From: SCGC-AG-212-J23 sp035649175 | GTDB lineage: Bacteria > Pseudomonadota > Gammaproteobacteria > Burkholderiales > SG8-39 | Direction: 5' to 3' | Assembly (NCBI GenBank): GCA_035649175.1 | Contig: DASRKB010000166.1 | Coordinates: 1 to 40,879 of the forward strand | DNA length: 40,879 bases | Part shown: positions 33,158-39,515 of the stretch, one piece after another | How positions within the stretch are numbered: the first letter of the stretch is position 1 | Layout of the letters: each line of letters begins with the position of its first letter | Translations under genes and position numbers: made by a program | The notes under the pieces: generated by a model | Seen by the model: the letters and a program-made list of their open reading frames with translations, nothing else | What the model was told of the DNA's origin: nothing | The model's database searches: none

Positions 33158-33172
33158 CGGGGTCAGACCCCG
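33158..33172. repeat. Intergenic palindrome, copy D
   Basis: Core CGGGGTCAGACCCCG, perfect around a central A, extended on one side by ATCT. It lies inside an operon: it contains the last codons (ATC GGG GTC) and TGA of the DUF488 gene and abuts the N-terminal codons of the downstream methyltransferase. Confidence 0.88.
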
Positions 33173-33552
33173 ATCTCCGCGCCACGCTCCTCGAGCAGCG
33201 TGCGCAGGATCGAGCGGTGGCAGCGCTTCTCGTCCTCGCAGTAGCAGCCGACCGAGAGGTTCGTCTGGCGCGAAAGCGCCGCGAGGAGCTCGAGCAGCCG
33301 CGCCGCTTCGGGAACCTTCATCTCGCGACGGTAGTCGCGCTCGAACTTCGTCCATCGCTTCTCGTCGAAGGGCCGCGACATCGCCCAGCTCACCAGTTTC
33401 TGGCTCGGCGCGAGCTCCGGCAGCCACACGTCGTAGTAGTCGAGGCGCGCGTAGTCCTGCTTCTTCACCCCGCGCGGCGGACGGCGCGCGGTGCCGATGC
33501 GCAGGCCCTCGCCTTTGCCGCGCGGCGCTCCGAGCCGGACTATCTGCAGCAT
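33163..33552 (-). CDS. DUF488 family protein (YeaO-like)
   Basis: Small cytoplasmic protein of 129 residues of the DUF488/YeaO group, function unknown. Seen: MLQIVRLGAPRGKGEGLRIG, RRPPRGVKKQDYARLDYYDVW, LPELAPSQKLVSWAMSRPFD with RWTKFERDYRREMK, and the C-terminal Cys-containing strand VGCYCEDEKRCHRSIL, which in related proteins holds conserved Cys/His. ATG 33552 overlaps the upstream gene's stop by 13 nt. The last residues EIGV and the stop are encoded by palindrome copy D, so the C-terminus is probably an acquired tail. Confidence 0.8.
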   Translation of the reverse strand: MLQIVRLGAPRGKGEGLRIGTARRPPRGVKKQDYARLDYYDVWLPELAPSQKLVSWAMSRPFDEKRWTKFERDYRREMKVPEAARLLELLAALSRQTNLSVGCYCEDEKRCHRSILRTLLEERGAEIGV

Positions 33553-33911
33553 CCCCGCCTCTCGAGCTGCACCTTCCAGTAGCCGGCCTTCGCCGGATCC
33601 GTGTCGCGATAGAGCTCCGTCAGGGCCTGCATCGCCGGCAGCATGCCTTGCGCCGCGGCCTTCTCGTACATCTCCATCATCTTCGCCCCGTCGCGCGCGG
33701 TCAGCGCATTGCCGAAGCGGTAGACCGTCGCCATATAGAGCTGCGCCTTGCCGTACCCGTTCTCGGCGAGCGGGCGGCAGTGCTTGAACGCCTGCTGGAT
33801 GTCGGCGAGCGCGGGCTCCTCCACGTACAGGCGCTCGCCGTGCTCCGCGCACTCCTTCTTGCCCCCGAGGGCAGGCGCGGCGGAAAGAAGCACCGCAGCC
33901 AGCGCCTTCAC
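33540..33911 (-). CDS. Exported Sel1/TPR-like small protein
   Basis: Protein of 123 residues. Seen: short signal peptide (MKALAAVLLSAAPALG), a Cys (GGKKECAEHG), then one or two Sel1/TPR-like helical pairs: AFKHCRPLAENGYGKAQLYM and MEMYEKAAAQGMLPAMQALTELY, ending RGCCR. Sel1-like proteins mediate protein-protein contacts; no enzymatic role is expected. The ATG overlaps the SIMPL stop (ATGA) and the 3' end overlaps the DUF488 start, so translation is coupled along this operon. Confidence 0.78.
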   Translation of the reverse strand: MKALAAVLLSAAPALGGKKECAEHGERLYVEEPALADIQQAFKHCRPLAENGYGKAQLYMATVYRFGNALTARDGAKMMEMYEKAAAQGMLPAMQALTELYRDTDPAKAGYWKVQLERRGCCR

Positions 33912-34594
33912 TTCTTCGTCTTCTCGACGAACCGCCAGCGCGCCTTCACCCGCTCGGTGACGACGATCTCGGCTCGCGAGACGTCGGTGTCCGCCCGGGC
34001 GATGGCGATCGGGCGCACGTCGCCTTCGCCGTAGACGATCTCGATGAGCTCGCCCAGCCGCCCGCCCGCGGCCGCCGCGATCGCCTCGGCGTGCCCGCGC
34101 GCCCTTGCTACGGCCGCGCCGAGCGCCTGGTTCTTCGCCTGCGCCTCGTCCGCCGGATGGAACGAGACGTCGGCCACCTCGCTCGCGCCAGCGCCGAGCG
34201 CGGCATCGATGACCGCGCCTGCCTTCGACACCTCGCCGATCCTTACGGTAAGGCCGTGGCGGCCGACGAAGAACGGCTTGTCCTTGTGCTCGGCGCGATG
34301 CGGCTCGTTGCGCAGGCCGTAGCCGGCGTTCTCGATCGCCTCGGGCGCGATGCCCGCCTTCTCCAGCGCACGGCGCACGCGCGTCACGCGGCGAGCGACG
34401 TCCTCGCCGACGTCGGCCGCATTTGCGCCCGTGACCTCGATCACCAGCCTCACCGTCGCGCGCGCCGGCGGCAGCCGCAGCTCGCCCACGCCGGTCGCCG
34501 CGATCTGCGGGACGAGCCGCGCCGGCGCGCCCGCCGGCTGGGCCTGCGCCGTTCCAAGCGCGCCGACGAGCGCGAGAAGTGCGAGCGTCCTCAT
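33908..34594 (-). CDS. SIMPL (DUF541) domain exported protein
   Basis: Periplasmic protein of 228 residues. Seen: signal peptide MRTLALLALVGALGTAQA, then the SIMPL/BP26-like fold: IAATGVGELRLPPARATVRL, VTRVRRALEKAGIAPEAIEN, FVGRHGLTVRIGEVSKAGAV, VSFHPADEAQAKNQALGAAV and the C-terminal VVTERVKARWRFV. Members form oligomeric rings or channels of uncertain role. ATG 34594 has AGGAG about 7 nt upstream, a proper Shine-Dalgarno. It is first in the chain SIMPL, Sel1-like, DUF488, methyltransferase, dapA, bamC, MBL hydrolase. Confidence 0.88.
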   Translation of the reverse strand: MRTLALLALVGALGTAQAQPAGAPARLVPQIAATGVGELRLPPARATVRLVIEVTGANAADVGEDVARRVTRVRRALEKAGIAPEAIENAGYGLRNEPHRAEHKDKPFFVGRHGLTVRIGEVSKAGAVIDAALGAGASEVADVSFHPADEAQAKNQALGAAVARARGHAEAIAAAAGGRLGELIEIVYGEGDVRPIAIARADTDVSRAEIVVTERVKARWRFVEKTKK

Positions 34595-34607
34595 GTCGGT
34601 CTCCTCT

Positions 34608-34832
34608 TCAATCCGGGATCAGCCGCTTGCCGAGCGCGACCGCCTCGTCCGGTACATAGCCCAGGCGCCGGTAGAGAGCCATCGCTTCCGTGTTGACACT
34701 GCGGACCTGCATGCTCAGCTTCGGGCAGCCGCGCTCAAGGAGGCGGCGCTCGACCTCCTGCATGAGCGTCCGGCCGAAGCCCCTACCGCGCTGCTCTGGC
34801 GCCACGGCGAGATAGTTTACCCACCCGCGGAT
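34608..34832 (-). pseudogene. 3' remnant of a YpeA-like GNAT acetyltransferase
   Basis: Only the C-terminal half of a GNAT fold is present: GWVNYLAVAPEQRGRGFGRT (motif A), LMQEVERRLLERGCPKLSMQ, and ALYRRLGYVPDEAVALGKRL with the family C-terminus. Intact YpeA relatives have about 65 further residues before GWVNYLAV. The upstream 100 nt in the same frame encode an unrelated Arg/Ser-rich stretch that is antisense to the leader of the MotA-like gene, and no other frame holds the missing half. The breakpoint is near 34832. Confidence 0.8.
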
Positions 34833-34935
34833 GCGCATGCGCCATTGTGCCCATGTTTCGACGCGCTCTGGCGACGCGAAAGATGGCATGAACCTATGGC
34901 CGCGCGCTACCGTCGAACGGCTGGGAGGTGCTCTC

Positions 34936-35973
34936 ATGAGCGATCCAAAGCGGATGCTGGTGTGGATGGTGCTTTTCGTCGGCGTGCTCGCCGCCGGGTG
35001 CGCCCTCGTCTATCCGCACCTCGCGGACGCCTTCCGGGCGAACGTGATCTTCAACGGCCTGATCCTCGGGGTGCTGGCCGTCGGGGTGTCGATCTGCTTC
35101 GGCCAGGTGATCGGCCTTGCGCCCGCTACCCGCTGGATCGACCGGACCCAGCGGGGCTTCTCCTCCGAGGACGCGCCGCGCATGCTCGCCGCGCTCGCCC
35201 GGGTCGTCGCCGGCCGCGAGCGCGAGGGGTTCACGATGTCGACTCTCGCCATGCGCTCGCTCTTGGACGGGGTGCGGCTGCGCCTGGACGAGTCGCGCGA
35301 CGTGGCGCGCTATATCGTCGGGCTGCTCGTCTTCCTCGGCCTGCTCGGCACCTTCTGGGGGCTCCTGCAGACGGTGGGCGGCGTGAGCCGTGTCATCGGC
35401 GGGCTCACCGGCGATACTGCGCTCGCCTTCGCCGACCTCCAGGCGGGCCTGCAGCAGCCGCTCTCGGGCATGGGCACGGCGTTCTCCAGCTCGCTCTTTG
35501 GCCTGGCGGGCGCGCTCGCGCTCGGCATCCTCGATCTCCAGGCCGGGCACGCGCAGAACCGCTTCTTCGCCGATCTCGAGGAGTTCCTCGCCGGGCGCGC
35601 GCAGTTGCCCAGCCGCATCCACGCCGGCGAAGGCGAAGAGACGCTGCCCGCCTACCTGCAGGGGCTGCTCGAGAACACCGCCGAGAACCTCGCGCACATG
35701 CAGCGGCTGATGGCGAAGGCCGAGGAAGACCGCCGCGCCACGCAACAGGCGCTCGCGCAGCTCGCCGAGCGCCTGGGCGAGCTCTCCGAGGAGCTGCGCA
35801 CCGAGCAGGCGAGCCGCAAGGAGACACGCGCCTACCTGCGCACGGTCGACCTTACGCTCTCCCGGCTGCTCGACGAGGTGGCAGGAGCGCGCGAGGAGGT
35901 CCCGGAAGCGCTGCGCCAGGAAGTGCGGCTCCTCGCGCAGAGCCTCGCGCAGCGGCCGCGCGCGCGCGCCTAG
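34936..35973 (+). CDS. MotA/TolQ/ExbB proton-channel family protein with coiled-coil tail
   Basis: Inner-membrane protein of 345 residues that would conduct ions in a MotA-MotB-type complex. Seen: two N-terminal hydrophobic helices (MLVWMVLFVGVLAAGCALVY, IFNGLILGVLAVGVSICFG), the channel-domain helices VARYIVGLLVFLGLLGTFWGLL and GMGTAFSSSLFGLAGALALG (the family signature), then a long charged helical tail from about residue 235 (MQRLMAKAEEDRRATQQALA). ATG 34936 is supported by GGGAGG at 34923-34928; the longer frame from 34831 lacks this. It is followed after 12 nt by the OmpA/MotB-like partner. The layout resembles ZorA-ZorB motors, but zorC/zorD-type genes are absent. Confidence 0.87.
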   Translation: MSDPKRMLVWMVLFVGVLAAGCALVYPHLADAFRANVIFNGLILGVLAVGVSICFGQVIGLAPATRWIDRTQRGFSSEDAPRMLAALARVVAGREREGFTMSTLAMRSLLDGVRLRLDESRDVARYIVGLLVFLGLLGTFWGLLQTVGGVSRVIGGLTGDTALAFADLQAGLQQPLSGMGTAFSSSLFGLAGALALGILDLQAGHAQNRFFADLEEFLAGRAQLPSRIHAGEGEETLPAYLQGLLENTAENLAHMQRLMAKAEEDRRATQQALAQLAERLGELSEELRTEQASRKETRAYLRTVDLTLSRLLDEVAGAREEVPEALRQEVRLLAQSLAQRPRARA

Positions 35974-35985
35974 GAGCCCGGCGCC

Positions 35986-36906
35986 GTGCTCGCCCTCGCC
36001 CGCCGAAGCCGTGCCGGCGTCAACGTCTGGCCGGCGTTCGTCGACGCGCTCGCCTCGGTGCTGCTCGTGCTCGTGTTCATGCTGCTCGTGTTCGTGCTCG
36101 GGCAGTACCTGCTCTCGGTCAAGCTTACCGGCCGAGAGCGCGCGCTCGAGGAGCTCAACCGCCAGGTGAGCCAGCTCGCCGACACGCTCGCCATGGAGCG
36201 CGGTCGCGCCGCCACGCTGCGGGAGCAGCTCGCCGCCACGCTTACCGACCTCGAGCGCGCGAGCGGCGAGGCCGAGCAGGCGTCGGGCACCGTCGGGCTG
36301 CTCAACCAGCAGGTCGGGGCGCTGCGCGAGCAGCTCGAGCGGCTCAACGCCGCGCTCGAGGCCTCCGAGGCGAAGGCGACCGAGCGCGAGCGCGAGATCG
36401 AGCGCCTCGGCGAGCGCCTCAACGTGGCGCTCGCGAAGAAGGCGGAGGAGCTGCAGCGCTATCGCTCCGAATTCTTCGGCCGCCTGCGCGAGCTGCTCGG
36501 CGAGCACCCGAGCATAAGGGTCGTCGGCGATCGGTTCGTGTTCCAATCGGAGTTGCTCTTCCCGAGCGGCGAGGCGGCGCTCACGCCCGCCGGCGAGAAG
36601 AGCCTGACGCAGCTTGCGGACACGCTGAAGACGGTGACGAAGAAGATCCCGTCCGACATCCAGTGGGTACTGAGCATCCACGGCCACACCGACCGCCGGC
36701 CGATCGCCACCGCGCGCTTCCCCTCGAACTGGGAGCTCTCGACCGCGCGCGCACTGTCTGTCGTGCGCTTCCTTGCCGCGCGCGGCATCCCGGAGAAGAA
36801 CCTCGCGGCCGCCGGCTTCGGCGAGCACCAGCCGGTGGACACGGGGGAGAGCGCCGATGCCTACGCGCGCAACCGCCGGATCGAGATCAAGCTGACGCCG
36901 CCGTGA
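35986..36906 (+). CDS. OmpA/MotB-like peptidoglycan-binding partner
   Basis: Stator-type protein of 306 residues. Seen: one N-terminal helix (VLLVLVFMLLVFVLGQYLLS) with an Asp just before it (FVDALASV, in the place of the MotB proton Asp), a long Glu/Arg/Leu coiled coil from about 50 to 160, and a C-terminal OmpA domain: FVFQSELLFPSGEAALTPAG, LSIHGHTDRRPIATARFPSN, and NLAAAGFGEHQPVDTGESAD with NRRIEIKL. It would anchor to peptidoglycan while the MotA-like subunit forms the channel. GTG 35986 is preceded by TAGGAG, which includes the stop of the first gene. Confidence 0.9.
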   Translation: MLALARRSRAGVNVWPAFVDALASVLLVLVFMLLVFVLGQYLLSVKLTGRERALEELNRQVSQLADTLAMERGRAATLREQLAATLTDLERASGEAEQASGTVGLLNQQVGALREQLERLNAALEASEAKATEREREIERLGERLNVALAKKAEELQRYRSEFFGRLRELLGEHPSIRVVGDRFVFQSELLFPSGEAALTPAGEKSLTQLADTLKTVTKKIPSDIQWVLSIHGHTDRRPIATARFPSNWELSTARALSVVRFLAARGIPEKNLAAAGFGEHQPVDTGESADAYARNRRIEIKLTPP

Positions 36907-37392
36907 CCGCGAGGCCGCGGCAGATCGCGTCGACGTGACGGTGGTCCGTGCCGCAGCATCCGCCGACCACGGCGAGGCGCGGCAGCAAAGCCTGAAGCTC
37001 CCGATACTCGGCGCCGAGGCGCTCGGGGTCGCCGGTGTCGAGCTCGGCGCTGCCGTCGAGCTCCGCATGGCTCTTGGCGGCCGTCGGTCTCGACGGTGAA
37101 GGAGATCACTACGGGCATGGCGCTTGCCTGAGCGGCCATCGCGACACCGATGGCTTCTTGCGGATAGTTCAGCGTGAAGGCCGACACCATGTCGGCGTCG
37201 GTCCGCGCGAACGTGTCGACCTGCGCGCCGTGGTAGGCCTTCGCCTCCGCGGCGCTCATGCGCCGGTCGGGGAAGTACCCGTCGCCGCGCGGGCCCATGT
37301 TGCCGCTCACGATGAAGGGCAGCCCGCGCCGCTCCCACGCCGCGCGGATCTCGAGCATGAGCCCGATGCCGCGGCGGTTCGCGTCGGCGAGG
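36887..37392 (-). pseudogene. Decayed homocysteine S-methyltransferase: N-terminus and an internal block missing
   Basis: Two segments of a homocysteine S-methyltransferase family enzyme lie in different frames. The upstream segment (about 37080-37390) reads ANRRGIGLMLEIRAAWERRG, then FIVSGNMGPRGDGYFPDRRM and VVISFTVETDGR. At about 37078 the similarity jumps to another frame: AKSHAELDGSAELDTGDPER, then LAVVGGCCGTDHRHVDAICR (zinc-binding CysCys) to a TGA at 36887-36889. About 60 central residues, including the first zinc Cys segment, are missing, and the first roughly 100 residues are absent because the sequence runs into an AraC fragment on the other strand. The stop overlaps the OmpA-like gene by 20 nt. 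Confidence 0.85.
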
Positions 37393-37646
37393 GCGAGCGC
37401 TCGTTCAAGCGACGCTTCAGGCAAGCCACCGGGCTTTCGCCGCTCGAGTACGCGCACCGCGTGCGGCTGGAGGAAGCGAAACAGATGCTCGAGGCGGGCG
37501 ACGAGCCGGTCGAGGCCATCGCCGAGCAGGTCGGTTACGAGGATGCCGGCTTCTTCTCGTGGCTTTTCCGTCGCAGCGTCGGCCTCACGCCCGCCCGTTA
37601 TCGCAAGCGATTCCGCGGCATGCGCCGCGCCCTGGCGCGCGTATGA
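37393..37646 (+). pseudogene. 3' remnant of an AraC/GlxA-family regulator
   Basis: Only the C-terminal DNA-binding domain remains: from 37395, ERSFKRRFRQATGLSPLEYA, then RVRLEEAKQMLEAGDEPVEA, IAEQVGYEDAGFFSWLFRR and SVGLTPARYRKRFRGMRRAL to a TGA at 37644-37646. This is the second half of the double helix-turn-helix unit of GlxA-type regulators. The sensor domain (about 200 residues) and the first helix are absent. At its 5' edge the sequence passes directly into the homocysteine methyltransferase fragment on the opposite strand. There is no start codon next to the conserved part. Confidence 0.82.
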
Positions 37647-37677
37647 TTGCGGCCTTTCCTCGATGGAGCCAGTCGAC

Positions 37678-38637
37678 ATGATCCGATTCCTCTGCGGGGC
37701 CGTGCTCGCCGCCGTCGCCTCGGCAGCGGCCGCCCAGGCGTATCCGTCCAAGCCCGTCCGGCTGATCGTGCCCTTCCCCGGCGGCTCGACGCCCGACACC
37801 GTCGCTCGCACGCTCGGGCAAAAGCTGAACGAGGCCTGGGCCCAGCCGATCGTGGTGGAGAACAAGACCGGCGCCGGCGGCAACATCGGCACCGCCGAGG
37901 CGGCGAAGTCGGCGCCCGACGGCTACACGCTGGTCATCGGCATCAACGGTCCGATCGCGGTGAACAAGGCGCTCTACCAGAACCTGCCCTACGACCCCGA
38001 GAACGATCTGCAGCCGATCTCGCTGCTCGCCGTGGGCGCGCAGATGCTCGCCATCCATCCCTCGGTGCCCGCCTCGAATCTGAAGGAGTTCGTCGAGTAC
38101 GCGCGCAAGAACCCCGGCAAGATCGCCTACGGCTCGGTGGGCGCAGGCAGCGGCTCGCACCTCACCATGGAGCTCTTCCGCTCGCAGGCCAAGATCGACA
38201 TGGTGCACGTGCCCTACCGCGGGTTCCCGCCGGTGGTGCAGGATCTGCTTTCCGGCAACCTTCAGGCGACCTTCGCGATCATCCCCGCGGTGCTGCCTAA
38301 CGTGACCGCGGGCAAGTTGAAGGGCATCGCGGTGACCAGCGAACGGCGCAGCGAGCTCGCCCCCCACGTGCCCACCGTCGCCGAGCAGGGCTTCCCACGC
38401 TTCGACGCCACGGTGTGGATCGGCCTCCTTGCGCCCGCGGGGCTGCCGAAAGACGTGCTCGACAAGATCGCCGGCGAGACGCAGAAGGCGATGGCCGAGC
38501 CGGAGGTGCGCAACCGCCTCGTCGGCGCGGGCTTCGAGGTCGTGGGCGGCACCCCGGAGCAGTTCGCGAGGTTCATCAAGTCCGAGACGGCGAAGTGGAC
38601 CGAGATCGTGCGCCTCACCGGCGCCAAGGCCGACTAG
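37678..38637 (+). CDS. Tripartite tricarboxylate transporter receptor (Bug/TctC family)
   Basis: Periplasmic solute-binding protein of 319 residues, in a family highly expanded in Burkholderiales that binds carboxylates and related compounds. Seen: signal peptide ending AAAQAYPSKP (cleavage near residue 21), VRLIVPFPGGSTPDTVARTL, VVENKTGAGGNIGTAEAAKS, APDGYTLVIG, HVPYRGFPPVVQDLLSGNLQ and the C-terminal family pattern. ATG 37678 has GGAG 8 nt upstream and gives the proper signal peptide; ATG 37663 would add five residues. No TctA/TctB membrane genes are adjacent, as is common for orphan Bug receptors. The ligand is unknown. Confidence 0.92.
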   Translation: MIRFLCGAVLAAVASAAAAQAYPSKPVRLIVPFPGGSTPDTVARTLGQKLNEAWAQPIVVENKTGAGGNIGTAEAAKSAPDGYTLVIGINGPIAVNKALYQNLPYDPENDLQPISLLAVGAQMLAIHPSVPASNLKEFVEYARKNPGKIAYGSVGAGSGSHLTMELFRSQAKIDMVHVPYRGFPPVVQDLLSGNLQATFAIIPAVLPNVTAGKLKGIAVTSERRSELAPHVPTVAEQGFPRFDATVWIGLLAPAGLPKDVLDKIAGETQKAMAEPEVRNRLVGAGFEVVGGTPEQFARFIKSETAKWTEIVRLTGAKAD

Positions 38638-38648
38638 CCGCCGGCTAG
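38634..38648. terminator. Short palindrome holding two convergent stop codons
   Basis: CTAGCC (38634-38639) and GGCTAG (38643-38648) form a 6-bp stem around GCC. The Bug receptor TAG (38635-38637) and the TAG of the DUF1080 remnant on the other strand (38645-38647) both lie in it. No U tract. Confidence 0.35.
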
Positions 38649-38784
38649 AGCGGCTTGATCTGCACCTTCCGCCACTTGATGGCGCCGCCGGGCTCGCCCT
38701 TAGGCGGCAGCGTGCCGTACTGCAAGGCGATCGGGCCTTCCTTGAACTGCTCGTGCTTCAGCCGGGCGGTCACTTCGCCAAGGA
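38645..38784 (-). pseudogene. 3' remnant of a DUF1080 (3-keto-disaccharide hydrolase-like) gene
   Basis: About 45 codons matching the end of DUF1080 proteins: EVTARLKHEQFKEGPIALQY, then GGAIKWRKVQIKPL and a TAG at 38645-38647. The beta-sandwich domain of about 180 residues that should precede it is missing; the MOSC gene ends at 38787, and the codons further upstream in this frame are antisense-shifted MOSC sequence. The remnant has no start codon of its own. Confidence 0.75.
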
Positions 38785-38786
38785 GG

Positions 38787-39476
38787 TTACGCGAAGATGG
38801 CGCAATCGCCGACCGCGATCCGGCCCGGCGTGATGGTCTCGGCGTAGACGCCAAACCGCACGTCGGCGTCCTGCGCGATGGCGCGCAGCACCAACGGATC
38901 CGCCGGCAGGTCGGCCTGCGCGAGCGTGGTCATGCGGCAGCGCTCGGTGGACGACGTGATGCGTAGGGTTGCCTCGCCGACGCGCAGCGTCCGGCCGGTC
39001 CACGAAAGCTCGGGCTGGCCCTCCCCCGGCGCGTCGAGCACGATGTTCGGCCTGAAACGCCGCTCGTCGATCCGGCTGCCCGGCAACCGGACGCGCAGCC
39101 AGTCGAGGCTCGCCGTGGTGACGACGTGAATGGGATCGCTGTCGAAGTGTGGGACGTCGCTTTCCCGGGCGAGCGTCACGGCGACCCCCAGCGCGGCCGA
39201 GAGCGCCTGGTCGATGCCCGGATCGTCGCCGCGCAGGCGCCGTCCGTTCGGGAACGCGATCTCCGGCCACTCGCCGTCCCAGCGAGCGCTCAGCGAAAAG
39301 AGCCCCTCGATGCTGCGGAAACGTCGTGTGTCCTTACCGCTGCCGAGCTTCGCGTCGCGGTCGCGCACCGCGAACACGCGATCGCCCTTCACGCCCCTCG
39401 CATCGAGCTCGACCTCGCGGCAGGGCTCGCCGAGCATCGACTTGACCGGGTAGCGCCAGAGCGCGGCGACGTTCAT
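38787..39476 (-). CDS. MOSC domain-containing protein
   Basis: Molybdenum-cofactor sulfurase C-terminal (MOSC) protein of 229 residues with the N-terminal MOSC beta barrel. Seen: VAALWRYPVKSMLGEPCREV at the start, GVKGDRVFAVRD, RRFRSIEGLFSLSARW, then the core MOSC part RRFRPNIVLDAPGEGQPELS, and STERCRMTTLAQADLPADP with the conserved Cys. MOSC proteins bind molybdenum cofactor or act in amidoxime/N-hydroxyl reduction and sulfur transfer. ATG 39476 follows a TAGCAT box by six bases. The upstream permease gene ends 39 nt away, with palindrome copy E between. Confidence 0.9.
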   Translation of the reverse strand: MNVAALWRYPVKSMLGEPCREVELDARGVKGDRVFAVRDRDAKLGSGKDTRRFRSIEGLFSLSARWDGEWPEIAFPNGRRLRGDDPGIDQALSAALGVAVTLARESDVPHFDSDPIHVVTTASLDWLRVRLPGSRIDERRFRPNIVLDAPGEGQPELSWTGRTLRVGEATLRITSSTERCRMTTLAQADLPADPLVLRAIAQDADVRFGVYAETITPGRIAVGDCAIFA

Positions 39477-39482
39477 CCGCCC

Positions 39483-39488
39483 ATGCTA
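39483..39488 (-). promoter_or_regulatory. TAGCAT box 6 nt before the MOSC start
   Basis: TAGCAT on the minus strand with exactly six bases before ATG 39476, a variant of the TAGAAT start-proximal box; no Shine-Dalgarno. Confidence 0.35.
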
Positions 39489-39492
39489 CGCA

Positions 39493-39515
39493 AGATCGGG
39501 GTCTGACCCCGATCT
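39493..39515. repeat. Intergenic palindrome, copy E
   Basis: Arms AGATCGGGGTC and GACCCCGATCT (11 bp each, perfect) around one central T on the plus strand, so inverted relative to copies A, B and D. It lies between the permease stop (39515-39517) and the MOSC start, and is identical in its arms to copy B. Confidence 0.9.

Noticed and set aside
34936..36906. Zorya defence system
   Set aside because: Only ZorA/ZorB-like architecture is present; no zorC, zorD or zorE-type gene lies next to it, and the following DNA holds decayed metabolic genes.
34894..37338. Minus-strand open frame of 814 codons
   Set aside because: Antisense to the MotA-like and OmpA-like genes; only its N-terminal part near 36960-37330 overlaps real but decayed methyltransferase sequence in other frames.
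37258..37677. In-frame upstream extension of the Bug receptor gene
   Set aside because: It crosses the AraC fragment in another frame, lacks a signal peptide at its N-terminus, and a normal start with GGAG is present at 37678.
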